A stretch of DNA of 64,000 bases from Tenggerimyces flavus (GTDB lineage: Bacteria; Actinomycetota; Actinomycetes; Propionibacteriales; Actinopolymorphaceae). The notes below the pieces were generated by a model that was not told the origin of the DNA, ran no database searches, and was given only the letters and a program-made list of their open reading frames with translations. The DNA is taken from the NCBI RefSeq assembly GCF_016907715.1, contig NZ_JAFBCM010000001.1:4402001-4466000 (forward strand). The letters run 5' to 3'. Made by a program: the position numbers and the translations under genes. Shown piece after piece: positions 37,871 through 45,502 of this stretch (positions are counted from its first letter, which is position 1; each line of letters starts with the position of its first letter).

Positions 37871-38040
37871 AGTGACCGAGTGTCCGGTGTGCGGGAGGGA
37901 AGATCAAGTCTTGTTTTCCCCTTATAGACATGGCAAATTGGACAGTGCTCCCCTCCAGGAAGCCGGGATCCCACACCTCGGCAGTCTGAGGCGACGCCGG
38001 CGGCCGGAATCTGTTTCGGCGCGAGATAGCCCTTGTTTTG

Positions 38041-38078
38041 TTGGGCATTGACGTGATTCATGCTGTAGAATCAACAGC
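38041..38078 (+). promoter_or_regulatory. Putative promoter of the DUF222-HNH gene (leaderless)
   Basis: A TAGAAT -10-like hexamer at 38066-38071 lies 8 nt before the ATG, with TTGGGC at 38041 as a weak -35. Two overlapping short dyads, TGATTC/GAATCA (38054-38073) and TGCTGT/ACAGCA (38061-38079), cover the -10 region. This suggests leaderless transcription and possibly a repressor site. Confidence 0.4.
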
Positions 38079-39407
38079 ATGTTCGACACTCTGACCTCGC
38101 CCGAGGCGCCGCAGTTGGCGGCGGTGTGTGGGAAGGATCGCGCGGACTGCAGCGGTGCCGAGTTGGAGGATCGGCTGCGGGCGCGGAAGCGGTTCATGGC
38201 GTGGTTGGACTCGGAGTCGTTGGCTGATGTGGAGGCATTGGCGCACACCGCGCCAGGCCCGGACGACGGGCCGCCGCGACGGACGGAGCGGTGGGATCCG
38301 TTCATCGGAGACGTCGTCGCCGCGACGTTGTCGTGGACTCGGTACGCGGGGGAGACGTTCGCGGGTTTGGCGGCGCAGCTGATCGACTTGCCGGGGACGC
38401 GGGCGGCGTTGGCTTCGGGGCGGATCGACTTGGCGAAGGCGAAGGTTCTGGCTGCCGGGGTGGCGGTGTTGGCGGATCCGTTGGATCGGCAGAAGGTCGA
38501 GAACGCCGTACTGGGGCGGGCGGAGACGCGTACGACCGGGTGGTTGCGTGCCGAGGTGGCGTCGCAGGTGGTGCGGATCAATCCCGACGCTGCTCGGGAG
38601 CGGCACGAGCGGCGGGTCGCGGATCGGGGTGTGGACTTCTTCCCGGACGAGGACTCGACGGCGACGATCCGGGTGTACGGGTTGCCGGTGGATGAGGTGG
38701 CTGAGGCGGAGGCGTATCTGCGGTCGTGTGTGGACACGCGGAAGGCGATGGGCGATGAACGGAGCCGCCCACAGTTGCGTGCCGACCTCGCCTCGGCGAT
38801 GCTGCGTGGCAAGCCCCTCGACGAAGCCACCACCGCCACCACCGTCAGCCCGCTCACCGAGGTTCCCGACGTCACGGTCGAGGGGCGGCGGCGGAACGGC
38901 CCGAAGCTGGTGTTGACCGCGCCGATCACCACCCTGCTGGACCTGGGCACCCGGCCGGCGACGCTCGCCGGGTACGGGCCGGTGATCACCGAGATCGCAC
39001 GCCAACTGACCGGCAAGCTCGCCGGTGACCCCGACGCGACCGCCTGCTGGGCCGCCACCGACCCGGTCACCGGGCAGGTCGTGCACACCGGTCGGGTCTC
39101 CACCCGCTACTTCCGTGGACTGCTCGACGAGCACGTCAAGATCCGCGACGGCAGCTGCCGGTTCCCGAACTGCCGGCACCCGGCCATGGTCTGCCGCGGA
39201 GACCACACCACCAACCACGCCGACAACGGCCCGACCTGCGCCTGCAACGCCGGAGCCCTCTGCGCCCACCACGACCAGGTCAAACAGTCCGGCACCTGGA
39301 CCATGCGCCAGCCCGAGCCCGGCCACTTCGAGTGGACCGACCCCCACGGGACCGACTACATCGTCGAACCAGCTCAACTCACCGACCCGGACCCGCCACC
39401 GTTCTGA
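38079..39407 (+). CDS. DUF222 / 13E12-type HNH endonuclease-like protein
   Basis: 442 residues. The long N-terminal helical DUF222 region (LEDRLRARKRFMAWLDSESLADVEAL, LAKAKVLAAGVAVLADPLD) is typical of mycobacterial 13E12-repeat proteins. The C-terminal HNH domain has CRFPNCRHPAMVCRGDHTTN, then CACNAGALCAHHDQVK, so zinc cysteines and HNH histidines are present. Third-position usage changes along the gene: G-rich at the 5' part, C-rich later. These genes are often multicopy in actinomycetes and mobile in appearance; biological role unclear. Confidence 0.88.
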   Translation: MFDTLTSPEAPQLAAVCGKDRADCSGAELEDRLRARKRFMAWLDSESLADVEALAHTAPGPDDGPPRRTERWDPFIGDVVAATLSWTRYAGETFAGLAAQLIDLPGTRAALASGRIDLAKAKVLAAGVAVLADPLDRQKVENAVLGRAETRTTGWLRAEVASQVVRINPDAARERHERRVADRGVDFFPDEDSTATIRVYGLPVDEVAEAEAYLRSCVDTRKAMGDERSRPQLRADLASAMLRGKPLDEATTATTVSPLTEVPDVTVEGRRRNGPKLVLTAPITTLLDLGTRPATLAGYGPVITEIARQLTGKLAGDPDATACWAATDPVTGQVVHTGRVSTRYFRGLLDEHVKIRDGSCRFPNCRHPAMVCRGDHTTNHADNGPTCACNAGALCAHHDQVKQSGTWTMRQPEPGHFEWTDPHGTDYIVEPAQLTDPDPPPF

Positions 39408-39415
39408 GCGGTCGT

Positions 39416-39781
39416 CTATGCCCGGACCGTGGCGGCCAGTGCCGCGACGTCGACCGGTCGCGTGGTGTCGACGCGGATCACCGGCCCGAGTCCGAGCGGT
39501 TCGCCATGGGCGACCATCGCAGCCCACTCGTCGGTGGTCATCAGCGCGCCGTGGATCGGATGAACGGACGGCCAGCGCTCGACGTACCGCTGCCACGCCA
39601 CCTCCGGCGGCACGTCACACCACACCTCGACCGGCCATCCGACGCCCGCCCGTGCCAACCCGGCAGCCACGAGCGAACGAACGTCGGTGCGCCAGGAGCT
39701 CTCCAGCACCGCGCCGGAGGGAGCGTGCGCGAGCAGCGCCCACATCGTCTCCGACGCCGCCGCGCCTGGGCGCGGACGCCG
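39416..39781 (-). pseudogene. 5'-truncated P-loop kinase fragment
   Basis: About 121 in-frame codons after a TGA at 39782-39784. The sequence SETMWALLAHAPSGAVLESSWR and PVEVWCDVPPEVAWQRYVER is the second half of AAA/chloramphenicol-phosphotransferase-like small kinases, but no Walker A exists upstream in any frame before the divergent regulator gene. An ATG at 39745 would give 109 residues without an ATP site. Truncation during insertion of the neighbouring genes is likely. Confidence 0.6.
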
Positions 39782-39835
39782 TCACCAACACCGCCAATCC
39801 CATGCTCGGCAGCCTCGCAGGTGCATGATCGGTTC

Positions 39836-40297
39836 ATGCGCCTGGATCCGCTGGACGAACGCATCGTCGCCTGTCTGCTCGACGACGGGCGGGCCAGCTT
39901 CGCCGAGATCGGGGCGAAGGTCGGCCTGTCCGCGCCCGCGGTCAAGCGCCGCGTCGACAAGCTGAGGCAGAACGGCGCGATCACCGGCTTCACCGCCAAG
40001 GTCGACCCGAGAGCGCTTGGCTGGACCACCGAGGCGTACGTCGAGCTCTATTGCCAGGGCAAGACCTCCCCGACCACGATCAAGGCCGGCGTCGCCAAGT
40101 TCCCCGAGGTCGTCACCGCGTACACCGTGACCGGCGACGCCGACGCGATCGTGCACCTGCTGGCGGCCGACATGAAGCACTTCGAGAGCGTCCTCGAGCG
40201 CATCGGCGCCGAACCGTACGTGATCCGGACGAAGAGCGTCCTCGTGCTCTCCCAGTTGCTGGACAGACCCGGCTACGCCTCGCCGGCTGAGAGCTAG
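39836..40297 (+). CDS. Lrp/AsnC-family transcriptional regulator
   Basis: 153 residues from ATG at 39836; a GTG at 39821 is an alternative. The N-terminal helix-turn-helix (DERIVACLLDDGRASFAEIGAKVGLSAPAVKRRVDKLRQNG AIT) precedes a RAM ligand-binding domain (AYVELYCQG, VVTAYTVTGDADAIVHLLA). It lies 143 nt upstream of the dimethylargininase gene and reads the same way, so it probably controls the arginine/ornithine genes in response to an amino acid. Family regulators bind as dimers or octamers to spaced sites. Confidence 0.9.
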   Translation: MRLDPLDERIVACLLDDGRASFAEIGAKVGLSAPAVKRRVDKLRQNGAITGFTAKVDPRALGWTTEAYVELYCQGKTSPTTIKAGVAKFPEVVTAYTVTGDADAIVHLLAADMKHFESVLERIGAEPYVIRTKSVLVLSQLLDRPGYASPAES

Positions 40298-40305
40298 GTC
40301 ACAGA

Positions 40306-40349
40306 CGCAACGATTCGCCGCGAGGTACCGTTCTCGCGCAACGAATGCG
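40306..40349 (+). promoter_or_regulatory. Paired Lrp-site-like repeats upstream of ddaH
   Basis: CGCAACGATTCGC at 40306-40318 and CGCAACGAATGCG at 40337-40349 share CGCAACGA and are spaced 31 nt, about three helical turns, which places them on one DNA face. They lie between the Lrp-type gene and ddaH-rocD and are candidates for its binding sites. Confidence 0.45.
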
Positions 40350-40440
40350 CCCTGGAACGCATGATCGCCGCATTGGATCCATCGTCTCCGCTCTCTACTC
40401 TTCGAAGTAACGAGAGTCCCCTCGAGCTCCTGGAGGAGAT

Positions 40441-41298
40441 GTGTCCACCCAAGCGAGAACGAACGTCGCCCCGAGCGCCCCGCGCATCGGTTCGCGGCGC
40501 CACTACTTGATGTGCCGACCGACGTACTTCACCGTCGAGTACGCGATCAACCCGTGGATGCATCCCGAGGACCCCGCCGACGCCGGCAAGGCGATCGCGC
40601 AGTGGGAGAACCTCCGCCGCACCTACCTCGAGCTCGGCCACGAGGTCAGCCTGATCGACCCGGTCGACGGACTCCCCGACATGGTCTTCGCCGCGAACGG
40701 AGCCACCGTCGTCGACGGCAAGGTGTTCGGTGCGCGGTTCCGGTACGCCGAGCGCGCTGCCGAGGGTGAGGCGTATCTCGCCTGGTTCAAGGAGAACGCC
40801 GACAAGCTCGGCGTCACCGACCTGGTCATGCCGACCGCGACCGTCGAGGGCGAGGGCGACCTGCTCACGATCGGCGACAAGATGCTGGCGGGAACGGGCT
40901 TCCGGACAGACGTCGCCGCGCACGCCGAGCTGGCCGCGTTCCTCGACCGCGAGGTTGTCACGCTGCACCTCGTCGACCCGCGCTTCTACCACCTCGACAC
41001 CGCGCTGTCCGTGCTCGACAGCGACAACGTCGCGTACTACCCGAAGGCGTTTGCCCCACAGAGCTTGGACGTTCTGCGTCGGCTGTTCCCGGACGCCGTT
41101 CTCGCCTCCGATGACGACGCCGTCGTGCTCGGCCTGAACGCGGTCTCCGACGGACGCCGCGTCGTGCTGCCGGAGCAGGCGACCGGCCTCATCGGCCAGC
41201 TCACCGAGCGCGGGTACGAGCCCGTTCCGGTCGACCTGTCCGAGCTGCGCAAGGCCGGCGGCGGCCCGAAGTGCTGCACCTTGGAGATCCGTTCCTAA
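40441..41298 (+). CDS. ddaH: Dimethylargininase-family amidinohydrolase
   Basis: 285 residues, GTG start with GGAGGAG upstream. The pentein fold is indicated by YLMCRPTYFTVEYAINPWM, DMVFAANGA, the EGEGDLL region, HLDTALSVLD with a catalytic His, and a C-terminal GGGPKCC with the nucleophilic Cys278 or 279. DDAH enzymes hydrolyse methylated arginines to citrulline plus amines; relatives act on arginine itself, so substrate is uncertain. It precedes rocD by 17 nt. A similar Lrp-DDAH-rocD order occurs in mycobacteria (from memory). Confidence 0.85.
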   Translation: MSTQARTNVAPSAPRIGSRRHYLMCRPTYFTVEYAINPWMHPEDPADAGKAIAQWENLRRTYLELGHEVSLIDPVDGLPDMVFAANGATVVDGKVFGARFRYAERAAEGEAYLAWFKENADKLGVTDLVMPTATVEGEGDLLTIGDKMLAGTGFRTDVAAHAELAAFLDREVVTLHLVDPRFYHLDTALSVLDSDNVAYYPKAFAPQSLDVLRRLFPDAVLASDDDAVVLGLNAVSDGRRVVLPEQATGLIGQLTERGYEPVPVDLSELRKAGGGPKCCTLEIRS

Positions 41299-41315
41299 GA
41301 CACGAGGGAGTCGCC

Positions 41316-42551
41316 ATGACCGCACTGCACGAGTCCCTTGCCGAGCACCACATCGAGCTGGCGGAACGGTACGCGGCGCACAACTACCACCCGCTGCCCG
41401 TCGTCGTCTCCGCCGCTGACGGCGCATGGGTCACCGACGTCGATGGGCGTCGTTACCTCGACTGCCTCGCGGGCTACTCGGCGCTGAACTTCGGCCACCG
41501 CCACCCGAAGATCCTCGCCGCCGCACACTCGCAACTGGATCGGCTGACGTTGACGTCGCGGGCGTTCCACCACGACCAGTTCGGCCCGTTCATGCAGGAG
41601 CTGGCCGCGTTGGCCGCGCCGGCGCTGGCCTCGGACGAGGTCATGGTGCTGCCGATGAACACCGGCGCCGAGGCGGTCGAGACCGGGCTGAAGCTCGCGC
41701 GCAAGTGGGGGTACGAGGTCAAGGGCGTGCCGGACGGCGAGGCGACGATCATCGTCATGTCGGGGAACTTCCACGGCCGGACGACGACCATCGTGAGCTT
41801 CTCCGACGACCCGGACGCCCGGGATTCGTACGGTCCGTACACGCCGGGCTTCAAGATCGTTCCGTACGGCGACTCAGCCGCACTGGCCGCGGCGATGGAC
41901 GCGACGACGGTCGCGGTGCTGATCGAGCCGATCCAGGGCGAGGCCGGAGTCCTCGTGCCGCCCGCGGAGTACCTGGCCGACGTGCGGCGGCTGTGCAGTG
42001 AACATGGGGCGTTGTTCATCGCCGACGAGATCCAGTCGGGCCTGGGCCGTACGGGTCGGACGTTCGCCTGCGAACACTTCGGCGTGAAGCCCGACCTGAT
42101 GCTGCTGGGTAAGGCCCTGGGCGGCGGCGTCGTGCCGGTGTCGGCGGTCGTGGGCTCGCCGGACGTGCTGGGCGTGGTGAAGCCGGGCCAGCACGGCTCG
42201 ACCTTCGGCGGCAACCCCCTGGCCTGCGCGGTCGGGCTGTCGGTCGTACGGTTGCTGGCCGACGGCACGTACCAGGCGAGGGCCCGCGAACTGGGCGCCC
42301 TGATGCACGGCCGGCTGCAGTCACTCGTAGGCCGCGGGTTGCATGGAGTGCGCGGAGTAGGCCTCTGGGCAGGCATCGACATCGACCCAGCATTGGGAAC
42401 GGGCCGCGAAGTCTGCGCGGCCTTGGCAGAACGAGGAGTGCTGGCCAAGGACACCCACGGCTCAACGATCAGACTGGCCCCACCGCTGGTCATCGAGCCA
42501 GCAGACCTCGACTGGGCAATCGACCAGCTCGTGGCGGTGCTTGCGCGATAG
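41316..42551 (+). CDS. rocD: Ornithine aminotransferase
   Basis: 411 residues from ATG at 41316. Class-III PLP aminotransferase landmarks are GRRYLDCLAGYSALNFGH, MNTGAEAVETGLKLARKW, GNFHGRTTTIVS, DEIQSGLGRTG and the PLP lysine (about K264) in LLGKALGGG. The TSRAFHHDQF segment is typical of ornithine-delta-aminotransferase. It converts ornithine and 2-oxoglutarate to glutamate semialdehyde and glutamate, linking arginine breakdown to proline or glutamate. Confidence 0.93.
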   Translation: MTALHESLAEHHIELAERYAAHNYHPLPVVVSAADGAWVTDVDGRRYLDCLAGYSALNFGHRHPKILAAAHSQLDRLTLTSRAFHHDQFGPFMQELAALAAPALASDEVMVLPMNTGAEAVETGLKLARKWGYEVKGVPDGEATIIVMSGNFHGRTTTIVSFSDDPDARDSYGPYTPGFKIVPYGDSAALAAAMDATTVAVLIEPIQGEAGVLVPPAEYLADVRRLCSEHGALFIADEIQSGLGRTGRTFACEHFGVKPDLMLLGKALGGGVVPVSAVVGSPDVLGVVKPGQHGSTFGGNPLACAVGLSVVRLLADGTYQARARELGALMHGRLQSLVGRGLHGVRGVGLWAGIDIDPALGTGREVCAALAERGVLAKDTHGSTIRLAPPLVIEPADLDWAIDQLVAVLAR

Positions 42552-42599
42552 CTCCACAGCCGACCTCAACACGGCAACAAACCCCAGCAAGAAGGAACC

Positions 42600-42735
42600 T
42601 CCCCCGGGACACTGTTTCCGGGGGTGGACCGGCCACCACCATCGACCGCCGCAACAGCCCCGATGAGCTGCTTACCCAAGCAGGGCTGGGTAAAGCAACA
42701 GGAAGAGCAGGAGAGCAGCCGCCCCCAAGGGGGCG
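42600..42735. repeat. Hairpin-rich non-coding element, related to 61710-61945
   Basis: The 349-nt gap between rocD and the next gene contains three hairpins: CCCCCGG/CCGGGGG (42601-42624), TTACCCA/TGGGTAA (42672-42693) and CGCCCCC/GGGGGCG (42720-42735). GGACCGGCCACCAC, CCCGGGACAC-TGTT-CCGGGGG and CCCAAGCAGG-CTG recur in reverse orientation near 61.7-61.95 kb. The remainder, 42736-42900, shows nothing I can identify. Confidence 0.6.
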
Positions 42736-42900
42736 ACGGTGAAGGGGATGGGTTGTCGGCCAACTGAGCCGGATCGCTGGGCCAGATGCCTCGAGCGGTG
42801 GGGCTGGGCGGAGTGGCAGGGGAGCGCAGTCCGAAGCGGCGGGATGGCCGAGACCGTCATCCCCACCCTCGATCCAGGTGCCGCGACGTAGGTTGGCGGC

Positions 42901-44268
42901 ATGGTCGTCGATCTTCCGCGCAGCGCGCCCGAGGCGCAGGGCGTTGACTCCGAGCTCCTCCTCGACCTCGTCACCAAGCTCGACGAGAACGAGCAGGAGC
43001 TCCACAGCCTCATGATCCTCAGGCACGGGCACGTGCTGGCCGAGGGATGGTGGGCGCCGTACTCGGCGGAGCGCAGGCACGAGCTCTACTCGCTCTCCAA
43101 GAGTTTCACCTCCATGGGCGTCGGCTACCTCGTCGCCGACGGCAAGGTCAGCCTGGACGACAAGATCGTCGACTACTTCCCCGAGCATCTCCCCGAGCAG
43201 ACGAGCGACAACCTCAAGGCGATGCGGGTACGCGACCTGCTCACGATGACGACCGGCCACGTCGGTGAGCCGGTCATGCTCCGCGGCCGCGAGGACAGCT
43301 GGCTGAAGGCGTTCTTCGACCACCCCGTCGACAAGGCGCCCGGTACGCACTTCCTCTACAACACCGCCGCCACGTACGTCTGCTCCGCGCTCGTCCAGCA
43401 CATCACCGGCAGCACGCTGCTCGACTTCCTCACCCCGCGCCTGTTCGACAAGATCGGCGCCACCGAGGCGGACTGGCCGACCTCGCCCGAGGGCGTCACG
43501 CTCGGCGGGTTCGGGCTCAGCCTCACCACCGAGAGCATCGCGAAGTTCGGCAGCCTCCTCATCGCGAACGACGGAAGCGTCCTGCCCCAGGACTGGGTCA
43601 CCCAGGCCACCAGCAAGCAGGTCCCGAACGACAACCAGGACAACCCCGACTGGAAGCAGGGCTACGGCTTCCAGTTCTGGATGGCCCGGCGCGGCTACCG
43701 CGGCGACGGCGCGTTCGGCCAGTACTGCATCGTGCTGCCCGACCTCGACATCGTCATCGCCGCGACCTCGGCCACGTTCGACATGCAGGCGGTCCTCAAC
43801 GCGATCTGGGAAGCACTCCCGGACCAGCTACCGAACGAGCCGCTCCCGCCGAACGAGGCCACCACCGGCAAGCTGCGCGACAAGCTGACCAGGCTCGAGC
43901 TGACGCCGCCCACCGGCGACGGTCAGGTGACCCAAGCCGGAACGTACGAGTTCGACGAAACCCTCAACGGCCTTGCCACGTTGACGATCGGCGACACCGT
44001 CGGGGCCGAGGTCCACTTCAAGGGCGACCGATTCGCCGTCACAGCTACCCCTGACAAGTGGACCGGCGACGAGGTCGTCGCCAGCTATGCCTGGCGGGAC
44101 GGCGCGCTCGTGCTCACCGTACGGTTCCTCGAGACGCCGTACCGCGCCACGTACACGTGCCGCATCGACGGAGACGGCGACAGCATCCACGTCGACTACG
44201 ACCTCAACGTCGTGATCGGACAGCTCCAGGAGCACACCGAACAGGAAGGGCGACGCGTCAAGCCGTGA
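42901..44268 (+). CDS. Serine hydrolase, beta-lactamase fold with C-terminal domain
   Basis: 455 residues. SxxK is SLSK (about 62-65) in LYSLSKSFTSMGVG; YxN is YNT in FLYNTAATYVC. GQYCIVLPDLDIVIAATSA sits where the KTG strand belongs, but a clear KTG is not seen. Residues about 315-455 form an extra beta-rich domain (GTYEFDETLNGLATLTIGD) resembling lipocalin-like tails of some esterases. No signal peptide. It could be an esterase or D-aminopeptidase; substrate unknown. The 3' end overlaps the convergent next gene by 11 nt. Confidence 0.85.
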   Translation: MVVDLPRSAPEAQGVDSELLLDLVTKLDENEQELHSLMILRHGHVLAEGWWAPYSAERRHELYSLSKSFTSMGVGYLVADGKVSLDDKIVDYFPEHLPEQTSDNLKAMRVRDLLTMTTGHVGEPVMLRGREDSWLKAFFDHPVDKAPGTHFLYNTAATYVCSALVQHITGSTLLDFLTPRLFDKIGATEADWPTSPEGVTLGGFGLSLTTESIAKFGSLLIANDGSVLPQDWVTQATSKQVPNDNQDNPDWKQGYGFQFWMARRGYRGDGAFGQYCIVLPDLDIVIAATSATFDMQAVLNAIWEALPDQLPNEPLPPNEATTGKLRDKLTRLELTPPTGDGQVTQAGTYEFDETLNGLATLTIGDTVGAEVHFKGDRFAVTATPDKWTGDEVVASYAWRDGALVLTVRFLETPYRATYTCRIDGDGDSIHVDYDLNVVIGQLQEHTEQEGRRVKP

Positions 44269-45502
44269 GCCGAACGGGCGTCCCGGCGGGCACGTCGACG
44301 ACCTGAACGGACCCGTTGCCGAAGCGCGCCTCCCACCGCAGCGGCACCGAGGACGTCAGCGTCGAGGCGACCTCGCCGTCATGCCGGATCGACACCACCG
44401 CGTCCCTCACCGGCACGTCCGAAGCCGAGACCCACGCGTCGTCAGGAATGTGCGCCCGCGTGACCACGCCGTCGTCGCGCGGCTCGAGGCCCGTCAGCCC
44501 GACGACCAGCCCAGCCACCACGACGTAGGAGATCTCCGGATAGTCCGACCGCGTGTCGGCGAGATATCGCAACCAGTGCAGGCCTTCCGCGTCGAACCCC
44601 GCGCCGAGGAACACCTCCGGCAGGTAGCTCGCCGACTCCACGAACCGCGGGGGAGTGTCGCGTACGAAGTCCATCAGCTGGGCGACGTGCGAAGCCAACC
44701 GCGAAGGCTCCAACGGCATCCGCTTCACCATCGGGAACCACGACGCCTCCGACGAGAAGCCTCTCGCGCGGCCGCCGTCCTTCGTCAGCCCCACGATATA
44801 GTGCTCGGCCTCGGCATCCCACCAGCGCGACTCGAACAGCGCCAGTACCCGATCCGCCTCAGCGGCCGCCCGCGCGGACCCGAGAACGTCAGCAAGAGAA
44901 CGCATCGCCGCCCACTGCGAAGCCACCCCGTCGGCCGCGATCTGCAAGTCGGGCAGGCCAGCATGCTCGTTGTACGTCGGACTCCCGGCGAAGATGTCGG
45001 CGGTCTGCAACTCGCCCGCGAGGCCCAGACCTTGGACGTCGTGCAACGCGACGAAGTCGAAGAGATGCTCGAAGTACGAGGCGAAGGCGGGATCGGTGGC
45101 GTACCGGACGTCACCCGTCCACCGGTAGAGGGACAGCGCCTTCTCCGCGATCTCGAAAGCCGCCGGCGTCTCGCGGACGAACGACTCGTCGGACCTGTAG
45201 TCCAGCTCCGCCGGAGTGCCGTCGAACAGGAACGCCCACAACGGGTAGTACTTGCGAGCAGCAGTAGCCGAGGCCGCGAAGTGCCGCAGCATCACGAAGT
45301 TCTCCTCATCCAGGCCGAGCAGATGAGCGCCCAGCGCCTGGTGCGCGACGTCGCGCGAGTAGAACATCGGCCGGTCGACCATACCGGCCCAGTAGCTCGG
45401 CAGCACCCCAGGCGAGCCGGTCTGCACCCACGCCAGCGCCCGGTCCCGCGCCCAGGCGAACGCCTCGTCGAGCCCCTCCAGCGAACTGGCGAAGGCGACC
45501 AT
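44258..45502 (-). CDS. Putative alpha/alpha-barrel glycoside hydrolase-like protein
   Basis: 414 residues. Repeated amphipathic helices and motifs such as LPSYWAGMVDRPMFYSRDVAHQALGAHLLGLDEENF and GLGLAGELQTADIFAGSPTYNEHAG resemble (alpha/alpha)6-barrel glycosidases (six-hairpin fold), with a small beta-rich C-terminus (VSIRHDGEVASTL). Conserved acids D and E around the RDVAHQ and ELQT segments could be catalytic. No signal peptide, so it would act on imported oligosaccharides. It starts within the stop of the Gfo/Idh gene (TGATG). Family number not assigned. Confidence 0.6.
   Translation of the reverse strand: MVAFASSLEGLDEAFAWARDRALAWVQTGSPGVLPSYWAGMVDRPMFYSRDVAHQALGAHLLGLDEENFVMLRHFAASATAARKYYPLWAFLFDGTPAELDYRSDESFVRETPAAFEIAEKALSLYRWTGDVRYATDPAFASYFEHLFDFVALHDVQGLGLAGELQTADIFAGSPTYNEHAGLPDLQIAADGVASQWAAMRSLADVLGSARAAAEADRVLALFESRWWDAEAEHYIVGLTKDGGRARGFSSEASWFPMVKRMPLEPSRLASHVAQLMDFVRDTPPRFVESASYLPEVFLGAGFDAEGLHWLRYLADTRSDYPEISYVVVAGLVVGLTGLEPRDDGVVTRAHIPDDAWVSASDVPVRDAVVSIRHDGEVASTLTSSVPLRWEARFGNGSVQVVDVPAGTPVRLTA

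Noticed and set aside
38079-39407. Intein or homing endonuclease reading of the HNH gene
   Set aside because: Domain order (DUF222 then HNH) is that of the common 13E12 family, and it does not interrupt another gene.
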